From contig NW_026570233.1 in NCBI RefSeq assembly GCF_019649055.1, positions 1,488,001 to 1,552,000 on the forward strand: a DNA stretch of 64,000 nt, written 5' to 3'. The notes under the pieces were generated by a model. The model ran no database searches and had not been told where the DNA came from. It saw nothing but the letters and a program-made list of their open reading frames with translations. The first letter of the stretch is position 1. Each line of letters opens with the position of its first letter. This DNA comes from Paramacrobiotus metropolitanus. Its lineage: Eukaryota; Tardigrada; Eutardigrada; Parachela; Macrobiotidae. The position numbers and the translations under genes are program-made. Shown here piece by piece: positions 43,905-55,078 of this stretch.

Positions 43905-44400
43905 TCTAATGGAGTCGTCAGGACGCTGGAGCCTTTGCTGCGGGAGCGACCGCATGCGCCGTGAGGGGGGGGACATTCTGGGGCGTCTGAATGTTGTGCT
44001 TCGAGTGATCTGGGGGCTTGCCCTTATAACGCTTCGCGTTTGGCCCTTTTAACCAGTGATCTCATCAGCGCGGCATCCGGTCAACCCCTAAATCCTGCTT
44101 TTATGGTAAATGCGGCCGAAGAACGTAGATCTGTGCTGTGGAGCCTTGTTGACTTCTGCAACTCTCACTGCGCGTTGGATCGTTTCATTTCGTTGTTCAT
44201 GTCGTTGGGGTATCGTGGAACGAACGTGGATCTTCCAGGCTCTGGAGACGGATGGAGGAAGCGCGGATGTTTGCGGTCGGATTTTTTTGTTGTTACGCCC
44301 GAAGCAATCTGGGGGCTTGCCCCAACGCTCTGCGTTTGGCCCTTAACCAGCGAGCTCGTTGGTGTGGCACCTGTGGATTCTGGCTGCTTGTTTCCGTAGT
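43905..44400. repeat. Duplicated GC-richer segment, unit spacing about 300 bp
   Basis: Two diverged copies share ATCTGGGGGCTTGCCC, then AACGCT(T/C).GCGTTTGGCCC and TTAACCAG.GA(T/G)CTC, at about 44008 and 44307. Before each core are similar blocks (CAGGACGCTGGAGCC / CAGGCTCTGGAGACGG, then GCGGATG / GCATGCG). Overlapping open frames of 103 and 119 codons here show no domain. The base composition differs from the AT-rich surroundings, suggesting a mobile or duplicated segment of unknown type. Confidence 0.5.
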
Positions 44401-45389
44401 TTTTTCTGTCGGTCTCTGTGTTTGCTAGGTTCGCGACTGTCGTAAAATCATCTTAATTGTCAGTTGTTTTCGCCTATGTTGGTTTGAACATTTTCATGTA
44501 CTGGGATGTATAATACAGTACATTAAACTGGTTGGAAAATTTACGGTGACCACAGCAGCGGTTAATGTCAAGGAATTTTTATTCACATTCTCCATTTTTG
44601 AGGAAGAAGAAATTACATACAATTTTCTGTACAATCGGAACATCAGCGTCAACAAATCAGACAGACGAATGAAGAAATTTCCCACACAGGAAAATCGGCA
44701 GTGATTGCAAAATTAAGAAACACAGGTGCAAAAAAGAAACATGGGAAACACGTTACAGCACCATCGTCGCCGGCTCAAAACCGCAGCTGTACAAAAAAAA
44801 TTGTGAAGAAGATCAAAACGAGCTAAAAACTGTATGTATCACGTGACACCGCTCTAAAACGCAAATGCGACACTACGAACAAATTAACGCACGCGTGCGA
44901 CAATGGGCAGTGGGTGTGTCGACCAATTACACCAACGCTGGATTATTAAAAACGAATAAAACAGAAAATAAAATAAAATGTGTGTGTAAAATATTATAAT
45001 CAAATAAACTAAAATTCTTTGATGAGATACTGAAATTAATGTCGGGCATTTGTCCATTTGTCCACCAATCAGAAAACAGAAGAACGCGGGCCATCCCCCC
45101 GCCCCCGGGCGCCGCTGCCCCCGCTGAATGGCAAAGGGTGCACGGATGCGCGGATGCATCGCACACACGGGAAGCAAGGAACAGCCAGCGTCCGCGGGCG
45201 GGCAACTGAACGCAGTTTAATGACAGCAGGAGAAGGAGAGATCAGGAGGAAGACGCGTGTTTCTCGTTCTCCCACGAATGAATTTTATATCCCGTCAGAA
45301 CACAGCCACACAACACAGTCCATGAAACGCCAGCCAAACTGTCCACATCATCCATCGTATACTCATTCAAAAGGTCGTCTTCCTCGTTA
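44401..45389. other. 3' flank of the C2H2/C-clamp factor gene
   Basis: About 1 kb downstream of the stop codon. On the minus strand an AATAAA lies at 44578-44583, a possible poly(A) signal giving an ~800-nt 3' UTR. A short GC-rich patch lies near 45090-45130. No gene recognised. Confidence 0.35.
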
Positions 45390-48300
45390 TTAGGCGTTCA
45401 GTTCCGCGAAGCGGGTGCAGGCCTTCTTCCTGCAATTATTACATATTCTATTTATTGTTAATGATTAATTTATAATTTTTTTAATTTAATATATCAATTT
45501 ATTAATTAGTAAATTAATTTTATATGTGCGGTGTAATTATATGCATTGCATGAGAGAAACGGGACGTACCATTTGCACTGCGTGCACCACATTTCGCGGT
45601 TCTCCATGCCGTACACTTTGCGGCATTTCTTCACATCCCGACCCTTCTGCAGATGGCGAATTGCCGACGGCGAAAGACTGTGCATGTCCGAGTGGCCGTA
45701 TTGCGGAGCCGAAGCCTACGGAAAAATAAAGAAATAATCAAAAGTCCGTAATAAAATGGTATATGTAAAAAAAAATATATATGTATGTACCGCACATTCT
45801 TCCGCTGAACAGGTAACTTCAAAATTAAATTAATAAAAATGCGGCAAATAAATCTCAAGGTTTACAAATACCGCGCAGCTCATACTCTGTAATAACATTA
45901 TCATGAAAATTATTCGACATTGACGTTGCGGCTGTAGTTTTGTTTTGCACAGTAATAAAAATAAAATCAAACCAATTAAGCTACAATATATCATAAAATA
46001 ATTCATAATGCTTTCATATTTATAATTATTAGGCTAGCGGTTTTGTTTGGTTTATCTGTGCATATAATTTTGGTGTTACTACAATATTAAAATAAGAGCA
46101 CCAATTTATATAAGCATTTATATTTTAATTTATTTTATTCATTATTTATTCATATTTGATTCCCATTGCTTACCGATTCCCATTCGTGGCGTTTGCCGGT
46201 GGCCGGCCGGTGCGGAATCGTGATGGGCTTGGCCGAGCCGGTCCGCGGGCCAAAACGCCCCCCGGTCCCGTCTGACGAGGCCGACAGCGTGGAGCGCTGC
46301 CGCTGTCCCCCCACCGCCGTCCCCGGCGGCAGCCGGAAGTGACTATGCGGCGCCAGGAGATCGAGCACCGGCGGACTGCTGCCGCTGTGGCTGCTGCCGT
46401 CTATCTCGTTGTAATAGAACTCCAGATCATCGGCCGGCAGTCCAGCTGACCTGTAAACAAGGGATCAATCAATTGCCGGCTATACGATCCACTGGATCAT
46501 CCGCCACTTCCGGCGGCAGGCTAGTATAGGCCGTTGTACGCCTAATCGGGACTGCAGCCGGCCGTACCAATCTAATTGTGTGCTGCGCAGTTTGCTGCCT
46601 CTTTTGTGGGTTTTTGTTCTGTTTGGCGTGGGTGAGGGTGGATGCGGAGCATGCGGTGTTTACGTATGCGGTATAACCACCGGCATGGCAAAGAAAATAA
46701 AAAGAAAACATCGCCAGGGAAAAAGAATTACTGATTAATTTTTCAATGTCCAGAAAGTCATTACAACCTTTAAAAATACTCAGAATAAATCGTTGAAAAG
46801 AAAGGAGAAGAAAATTACTGCTGATAAACATAGTTTCATAAATACAAAAATAATAAAAATAAAGTTTTAAAAATAACCATTTTTACGATAAAAAAGAAAA
46901 ATAATTATCGGTTAATTTTTCAGTGCTTAAAAAATTATAAAATAATACAAAAAAGTTCGCAGAACAAAATCGAATCCATCTACTGTAGAGTGGAGAAAAA
47001 TTACTGCTGATAAAAGCGTAAAATTTATATATACAAAATATGAACAACATTCCGTACAGAATTTTAACGACGAAAAAATCGATACAAAATTCCAGAATAT
47101 TTAGAATACACTATTCCGCTTCCGCTTCCATTATTTTGTATACGATTGATTATTGGTGAATATTCTAAAGAAATCCCCCATCCCATTCTACCCGCGATGT
47201 TTTCGTTTTGCGGATGATTAAGTGCTTTTAGCGGTGTAAGTGAACGGCAGTGCACGTGGCCCACATCGGCGTCCTGGTTACACAGCGACGGAATAATATA
47301 TATATTCTACGAAGCGGGGTTTATGGACGTTGAGGGATCTGCGCGCAGAGAGAGTGCCGGGCGCGGATGGATGCCGGTGGCCGGATGGAGCGGAGGGGAT
47401 CCCTTATCTGGCCAATGTGGATCAGTCACCGGAAACGATTCCCCCAGGCAGCCATAAAACTAGCCGATGCGTATCGCACTGTGTACTGTGTAGAGGAGAG
47501 TGCATTGTGCCGTTCCTGGCTGTACTGGCCTTTTCATCTCCCGGCATTCATCAGCCGCAGGATGATCAAAGTTTCCCGGCGCGCACCAACACACACTGCG
47601 TCACCGGCTTCATGATTATTAATTGGATGCTTCGTGTGTAATTATGATTGAGCCAGGAGATTAATCCCCTGTGCGCGCCCGGGATAAACAGGATGACATG
47701 CTTTTCTATGAAAAATAATTTCGGAAATACACTGGTACACAACTTGCATATAAAATATTTGTTTATTTATGCATTATACATAAATACGTAAAGATATAAA
47801 ATAAGCATAAAATACATTTTAACCAAAAAATATTTATCTATTTTTTAACCATGAAATAAAATTTTATTTACGCGTCAACGTTTAAGAAACAAAAATCCCA
47901 TTTTCGCGGAGCAGGTGGATTTGGAAAAACTGTAAAAGCCAGTCGAATAATTTGTATTACCGAAATCACAGAAATAAGAAAAAAATTGCTAACATCACCC
48001 CAAAAATTCGATTATTTAATTTTTGCCGGTATATGCGTGTGTATTGATTTGGTTAAACGAAGCGGTTTCACGCGCTGAACATGTACCGGCCGGCAAAGCG
48101 GTGGGCACTGTGTAAATGTGTGCGGGGTGGCGGTAATAGATGATTTCCGTGTAAGGTTATGTTACAGCGGAAGTGCCGTTTGGATGGCGTGATCAGTCCC
48201 GGTGCCGGTTGCCCCGTATTATATATATGCGGGTGTATATTGTGTGCTATTTGCACAAGCCAGCATGTACATTCGTCCCTGCAGCGACTTACGCAAAGTG

Positions 48301-51300
48301 CACATTCTGGATGTGCTTGGTCACACCGGCTCGCGTTGACTCCATGTGCTGACACTCCGGCCATGTGCATTGGAACACGACACTGTTTGACGGCTGCCAA
48401 CAATAATTAACATCCTTAGCACGTCAGTCTTTCACCAAAAATCATAATAAATGTACAGTACATTAAATCAAAATATTTAACTGATTTAACCGGCAGCCAA
48501 ATAAAAATCGTTCCATCGGCATTTAATATTTAAATTAAATAAACTGCACATCTAATAATAATATTTTTTTAAAAATATGAATGTAATTTAAATATGAATG
48601 TAATTTATGCAATGCGATTAATTTATAAATTTGCTTACTATAATTTATTTATATCATAACTAATTCTAGCATTTGTTACCAAAATAATTTCTTAAATATG
48701 GCGAAATTTGTTTAAAAAAATGTGGAAAAATACCTACCCGGCGTTTGCGGGGTCGCTCGTGGAAATCAGAGGCCTCCGGCCAGCCGGCAGCGTAATCATG
48801 GTCCATGGCCGACATGGAGCTGGCCATCTCGATGCCCTCGTCGCTGGAGGCCGTGGTGGACGTGGAGTCGTGGAACGAAGCCGGCGAGATGGGCCGGTGC
48901 AGTGACGATACGCCGCTCGTCGGGCCGCTGGAGCCGGTAGAGTTGGACAGCTGGCGCTGCCGACCCATGTTCCGCTCCGACGGCCACGAGGACCCGTACG
49001 TGCTAGGGCAAGATGTGCCGCTCTGGAAGCCGGCGTCCTCTGCAAAGTAAGCGATATATATCAGCCACCGTGCAAGTTGTTGTAAATTCGTCATCAATTT
49101 GTTTCAGTTTTTAATCTCTCATTATCAGATTTATACATTTATCGTACGAGTAACCGTTGAATATTTCGACCGAAATTTATTTAATTCAAGCCAAGGCGTT
49201 AAGTTTTCGCATTCGTAGAATATTGGTAATTTTTTATATTGCATTTTCTGGAAGGCGCATGTTACCCTGTACTATTTTGTAATTTCTGTGCATTTTCCAG
49301 GGGGAAAAATCACAAATTTTGTAATCTTTTCGCAGCGGTTTTTATGAGGATCGATTTATTTTACCGTTTTCTTTTCTTCGATCAGTTATGATTGTTGGCA
49401 ATATTTTTTTTATGCGGCGCTGTGCACTGCCGCCACGACGCGGGGTGGTTCGGGTGCAGTACATTTCAGCAAAGAAAGAAACGAACGGCCTTGTGCGCAT
49501 ATATATGCTGCGCTGCGTTTCGGTCACGCCCATCGAGTGATCAATATCGGCACGCTTTCCGGTCGCTGCTGGCCGTCAGCAGCCGGCGTTTTGTCAGGAG
49601 CCGGCAGCCCCCTGCATGCGCCCCAAACGGCACAGCGAGCGCACAGAGATATCTGCGCAGCCGTGTAGCCCGACCCTGTTACAGTTCATCCGCAGTCGAG
49701 AACTTTCCAAGGTCTTTTAACCGTATATCAATATTATTTTTAAATGAAATTCCTCAATCAGCAGTCTCTACTAATAAATCTAATTATCGCCTAATTTATT
49801 GACGGCAAACCAAATTCATAAACCACCGAGAACCAGAAACGTGTTGATCATTTTTATTTAAATATTCGGCTATATATGCGTATATTCCTTAAAAAGCTAA
49901 TGTTTTTTATCTGGACTGGTTTCTGGAAGATGCACTAAGACTTTTTTATGCCGGTTCGATCAATTAAAACAATTTTAATATGCTGAGTTGTACAGGCTGC
50001 CTGCGTTAAAGGAATGTTCTAAGAAACCCAAGAAACCTAAGAAACCCAGCGGCGAATAATTACCGTGCAGATCCAGTTGCGGCGGCATATGCAGCTTGTT
50101 CCCGGGCGAGGAGGCGCCCAGACTCATGAGCACCAGCGCCGCTGAGCACTCATCCATCAGCACATCGCCCTGGCCGTCGGCGGCGGCGCTGCCACCGCGC
50201 TCCCCCAGATTACTCTCATCCGAATCGGCATCCGGCGATTCGTACACGTCGTTGAGTTCGCGGTAGGCGCGCGTATCCAACGGACCGGGGATGGACAGGA
50301 CGTCAAAGTTGGTCTCCACGGCCACCGGCACACTGCGCTTCCGACTGCAACGACCAGAATTACGCCGCATCACCACCGGCCGCATCGTGCCGTACACACA
50401 CTCTGCCGTTGAATAAATAATAATAATAATAATAGTAATAATAATAATTGGGATGGCGGTGCACTTTACGGTTAAAAAAAAAAGTGCCAACAGCTAAATT
50501 TTCGCCGAAGCGATTAAAATGTGGCCACGCCGGATCAGCAGCAGCAGCAGCGACGGTTCTGTGCAGTATGCCGCGCGTATATATGCAGCTTCGTCAGCTG
50601 ATCACTGGTGAAGGAACTCACTCGCTCCCTCTCAGCACCGAGCTCGATTTTCACTGCACTTAGCCCAGCTTAGCATTACAAGAGTGTACGGCCGGGGCGG
50701 AGCGTGACAAGTACGCACCGGCACGGAAAATTACCCGGCTCGTTACTTTATTGCCCTGTTCACCCGCTACAAATACAGCAATGTTGTACCGGGAATCAAC
50801 AACACCGGCAAAATTTAAGAGGCGTATGCGCCAAATTTGTGTATTTTCTGTAGAATCGTCTGATTTTGCGTAATTGCGTACAGGGAAATAAGCAAGCCGC
50901 GGGAGGCTGATGCCGGTAATGCGCCCGCAACCCGGATCTTCCCCTATGGCTGGTATATATATGCGAGGCAGTGATCCTCTGCATTCGCAGGCGGCATCGA
51001 CCGAACTAGGCATTCTCGGCTGTGTGAGCTTTATGCAGAAATGAGTGTAACCAGCAGTGTGTTATTTGGTGCGTGCCAGCGTCAAAAGGAATGGATGGAA
51101 TTTTCTCTCGGGATAAAATGGAAATTCACCTTTTATGGTGAAAATGCTATTGATTTCACCAGGGCCAATGACAAGTGCTCCACAACCCGGCAAAATGCAG
51201 TGTGCTCCGCGTCGATGCAAAGTGTACACGATATTCGTTTTAAGCACAGATAATGCGAAAAGCAATCAATTACCAATTTATATAAATGATGTGCATAATA

Positions 51301-54300
51301 TATTGCGCATCTCCCATTCCACGGGGCGATTTAGATAAAAGCCCTGACAAAAATAAAGAGGGGAGACATTTTTCTGCTTAAGTGAAAAATTCCTAAGCAC
51401 GGTAAATTATCGTCTGTAAAATAGCTGCTTTGGTAATTTTTTTCCTATAACCGGCAAATATTTTCTGACATTTTCGGTTCTATTTCCGGTTCGTCCCAAT
51501 TTTTTTTATGTAAATTATTTCTGCGCGAATTTCTGAGTGCCATCAGATTTCAATGTCATGATCAGGAGGACCGTTGACTCGGAAGCATTTTGACTGTTAG
51601 CATGTTTTTGTTATTTAATTTTACCGCGGCAGATTCCGGGCGGAAGCCATCTGTGCATTGTTTACCAGCTGATTACTAGCCCGGCTTCACAGCGGCCCCG
51701 CCCATTCGCCTACCAATCAGCGCTGTGCCGGTTCCTGCTACCCGATCCCGCCCACTTGCCGGCCGGCATATTCTCGGCTTTCCTCGCTTTTTTTCCTTCT
51801 TCTGCCGGGTATACACGGAAATTTTATACCCACCTTTTTCGCGTAAATCGCATCGCTGCGTGCGTCAATTATCATTCGGTAAAAAGTGCTGATACATTCG
51901 CTTGCTGATGTTCTCGTAAAAATAAAAATCTCGTGTATTATGGCAATGTTTGAGTGCTGCTTTTCGCAGACTTATCTGCCGATCAAAACGCTGTAAAAAA
52001 TAATAAAAATAATTTCAAAAATTACATGGAATAGAATGATTTCTGACAATATTACAAAATAAACGAATTTACAAAACACCGGTCAGTTTTTATTATTTTA
52101 TCTGTATATAGAATATGTTTTTATATTTCTATTTGATAAAAAATATATTTCTTTATAAAAACATTTACTGAATATCACTCGTCATCGAAATACCTATTAA
52201 AATAAGCTCCCAAATTTCAGTTTAACTATGAAACTGAAAAATTAATCATATATGCATTCGTAGCATATGCTGGAAAATGACCATTTTGCCGGTTGTTGTT
52301 GTTATTGCAGTTGGACGGTCTAATCGATATGGCAGCTGGGCGTTTGTGGCCGACAGTGCAGCCGTGTTGACAGGGTAAACAGGGAAGAAAAAAGGCCCCA
52401 GTTGGTGGTCGGCGGAATCGATAGAGTCCGCTTTCATATATTGTATAAAATACTACGTCTTTTTCTTTTTGTGGGATTGCCCACACAGTGTGCCTATACT
52501 GTGTGTCCTGTACTCGTGCCGCCACATATAAGGGGCGAAAGTAAACGCGTTCCACCGTTCCTCTGTACTGCTACCGTCACCCGCCTGGAGTGTGACGTTA
52601 CGGCAATACATATGGTTAAATCTGGCGCGGTAGGTAAGTGCCATGTTCAGCCACAACGTCAAATCCCAGTCGGGTGACGGCAGTAGTACAGGGGAACGGT
52701 GGAACACGTTTACTTTTGCCCCCTATATATGTACAGTGTGTACATATATCGCTGAATGTGCGCGCTTATTAAAACGTCAAACAGTGGCGCTTATGTCACT
52801 TGACATTAAACAGGAAGCACTGCAGCCGGGGCTGGGACCGGGCGCGCTGACTGCAGCGGTATTACTGAACGCCGGCAAGAAAACACATCCAACTGGCGCG
52901 GAGATATATTTTAAAAATAACAAGCCAGCCCAGGTTCCGCATTCGACCTTGCAGCGGCCATCGTGTGGGCGGTGACGCAGCTGGCCGGATCAGCGCATTT
53001 GGTAATTACGAAAAACAAACTATCCGTGCAATACCGTGAAATATTGGTGTTCCCTGAAATTTTAAAATTAACCTGGGCCGAAATAAAATTCAACGAAAAG
53101 ATTGCCAGATTTATAAAAAATAACAGGAAAAAATAGTGGGAGTATTTGACAGATTTTATGAAAAATAAAAGAAGTAAAAAAATAACTTGCATAAAATAAT
53201 TGGAGACCGGCAGATTTTTTAAAAAAAACTGGAGTAGTGTATTCAAAACAGAATTGCAATTTTCTGCAAATACAAAATGTGCGCAGCCAAAGTTGTAGAT
53301 GACATCATATTTAAGCCTTTAAATATGTAATATTTTTGGTCGATACTTAATTTATTTATACGTGCTTATAATATACTGAAGTGTTTAATAATTTATTTTT
53401 GTTTTTATTTCTTCCACAGCTCAAAACAAATAAACCATTTTAGTAGCAAATATAAACAATTTACAAGTGTTTTCCCTTTGGTTCACGTCAGCCCGTGAAA
53501 TTCAACTGTATAAACGCCGGCGAGTGCTCGTTTCTAACGAGGCTGTATGTAATTTCCGTCGCATTTTAAGCAATTATCGTGATTTGTTTTGGAGATGGTG
53601 GTGAACGTCAAAAAGTTTTGACAGGGATTGGAAAGTGATACGGAATGATTTATGGGGGCTTTCATATAACGCCGGGTGTGCGGGCATCGCACAAATGGAT
53701 CTCTGCCCGGGAAAATACATGACGGTTATGCGCGTCCATCCAGGCCGGTACCGTTCCAGCTGGCAAGCGCATCGCTGATAATTCGCTTTTAAAGCGCCCA
53801 GACACGTGCCGTTAGAATAATATTCAATTCAATCACAATGATTCACTTTTGCACGGAGCACTCAAATTGATAAAAAATATGGCCAACGCAAAAACTGAAT
53901 TATGTACACACAGTATACAAAATACGTAGTAGTACTATGTACATATATAAATGGATCTTGCACTAAAAATTTCTTTACCAACACAAACAAAAAATTATAA
54001 ATAAAACATTAAAATCACAAGAAATCGTTTAGTTTGTAAACCTGTAATAAATACTACTGTTTATTTGATATCTTGAAATTTCCGGCAAGATAAAGAAGCT
54101 CATGCATTAGCAAAAATTCAGCCGTTGCTAATTTGCCCGATTGGGTTAATTATGGTAAGCCAGGGGAAGGAGTTTTGAAGGTTACTGTGAAAATCGATTT
54201 TTCGCCTACAAATGCAAGCGCACCGCACGTGAGCCTCTTCATCGTACATTTGCCGGTGAATTTCTCCAACATAAGCAATTCGCATTTTCTCGCCTAAAGT

Positions 54301-55078
54301 GAACACGGAAATAATATTATGCCGGTTGTTATCAGAAGGAGAATTTCCGCTTGCTGTTCGCATTCGCATTAGCTCAGCAACAAGAATGCCACAGCCTGGA
54401 AGCTTTCCAACTCATTCACCGTACGTGTCATACACCGCCAATCATCGACCGCAAAAAAATTTCTCAAGTAATCAATTTCCCGGAATGTATCAAAATAAAT
54501 CTCGAGAATTTTTAAATGCGAATTTGCGGAATATTTTTATGAAAATAAGCCTAACAGCAAATAAACAATTCTCTTAAAAATCGATCACCAAATGAAAGAA
54601 CAGAAATCGCAAATAAATTTACTATATTGTTGTAATAAAATTTATTTAGTTTTCAGAAATAATTTTTGTTGCGAAGATCTTTGCACCATTCGCGTAAATT
54701 ATGACATGAACCGATGTTCAGTGTCGACGCTGTAATTTCACTAATTTGCTTACTTTGTGGCGATGGAAAACGACGGGACCGGGAGTTCCGGCAGCGACTC
54801 CAGTGAGATGTCGTGGGGAATCTTGCCCAGCGCCAAGGAATGGTAGTCCTTGTCCTTGTCGGCCGTAATGCGAGCGGATTTGCGCGACTTAATGAGACGC
54901 ATATCGTCCTGTTTGCGCTGGATGCGCCGTTCACTTCCGTCCTCTAATGCAATCTCAAACACTTGTGGACTCTTGCCGGCCACGCTGCCGACAATCCGGC
55001 CGGACGTCTCACGATGCCCCACGGTACAGTACACTAACTGGCCCACTGGCAGGCACGCCGAATTAATCGACTGAAACC
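45390..55078 (-). CDS. C2H2 + C-clamp transcription factor, Glut4EF / ZNF704 / ZNF395 family; 5' start not found
   Basis: Seven exons: 45390-45429, 45570-45715, 46174-46450, 48293-48393, 48738-49039, 50064-50344, 54754-55078, about 490 codons with all phases consistent. In protein order: a possible Tudor-like module (GQLVYCTVGHRETSGRIVG..EDGSERRI..DDMRLI); MDECSAALVLMSLG, a family-typical helix; a Ser-rich stretch and RPRKRR, a possible nuclear signal; one C2H2 finger FQCTWPECQ...HIQNVH; DDLEFYYNEIDG, matching the FYYTEV block after the finger in vertebrate members; a Gly/Ser/Pro linker; and the C-terminal C-clamp [28 protein letters not shown]. Relatives bind GC-rich promoter elements in the nucleus (GLUT4 enhancer, huntingtin promoter). 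The exon at 50064-50344 could instead begin at an ATG ending at 50385, but the acceptor next to 50344 matches the phase of the 54754-55078 exon. The first exon lies upstream. Confidence 0.85.
48215..50965. promoter_or_regulatory. Recurring TATATATGC motifs within the transcription-factor gene
   Basis: TATATATGC or a close variant occurs at about 48225, 49498, 49872, 50577 and 50952. The last is followed about 10 nt later by GAGGCAGTGATCC, an arrangement that could be a TATA box with an initiator on the + strand. They may be TATA-like elements of alternative promoters, MEF2/POU-type sites or just AT-microsatellite debris. Seen directly; function is speculative. Confidence 0.25.
50403..50450. 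repeat. AAT trinucleotide microsatellite
   Basis: About a dozen ATA/TAA units with one interruption (AATAATAGTAATAATAATAA), immediately upstream of the second exon of the transcription-factor gene on the minus strand. Simple repeat. Confidence 0.9.
50465..54753 (-). other. Long 4.4-kb intron of the transcription-factor gene (50345-54753)
   Basis: Apart from the microsatellite and the inverted repeat at 52.5 kb I recognise no gene here. Open frames of 60-136 codons overlap in several phases and lack domains. It contains many CCGGC/GCCGG words compared with the first half of the window, a difference in word use noted by eye. Confidence 0.4.
52525..52735. mobile_element. Inverted-repeat (hairpin) element, arms about 77 bp
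   Basis: Left arm about 52525-52602 (CATATAAGGGGCGAAAGTAA.. TTCCACCGTTCCTCTGTACT.. CCGTCACCCGCCTGGAGTGT) is matched in reverse complement by about 52655-52735 (..CGGGTGACGGCAGTAGTACA GGGGAACGGTGGAACACGTT TACTTTTGCCCCCTATATAT). Identity is roughly 85 percent; the spacer is about 50 bp. A part of one arm also occurs at 26753-26808. Small non-autonomous or foldback element; superfamily unknown. Confidence 0.75.

Noticed and set aside
47064-47641. Open frames in the third intron of the C2H2/C-clamp gene
   Set aside because: Examined as possible zinc-finger exons; no C2H2 pattern. The finger exon is instead at 48293-48393, supported by splice phase.
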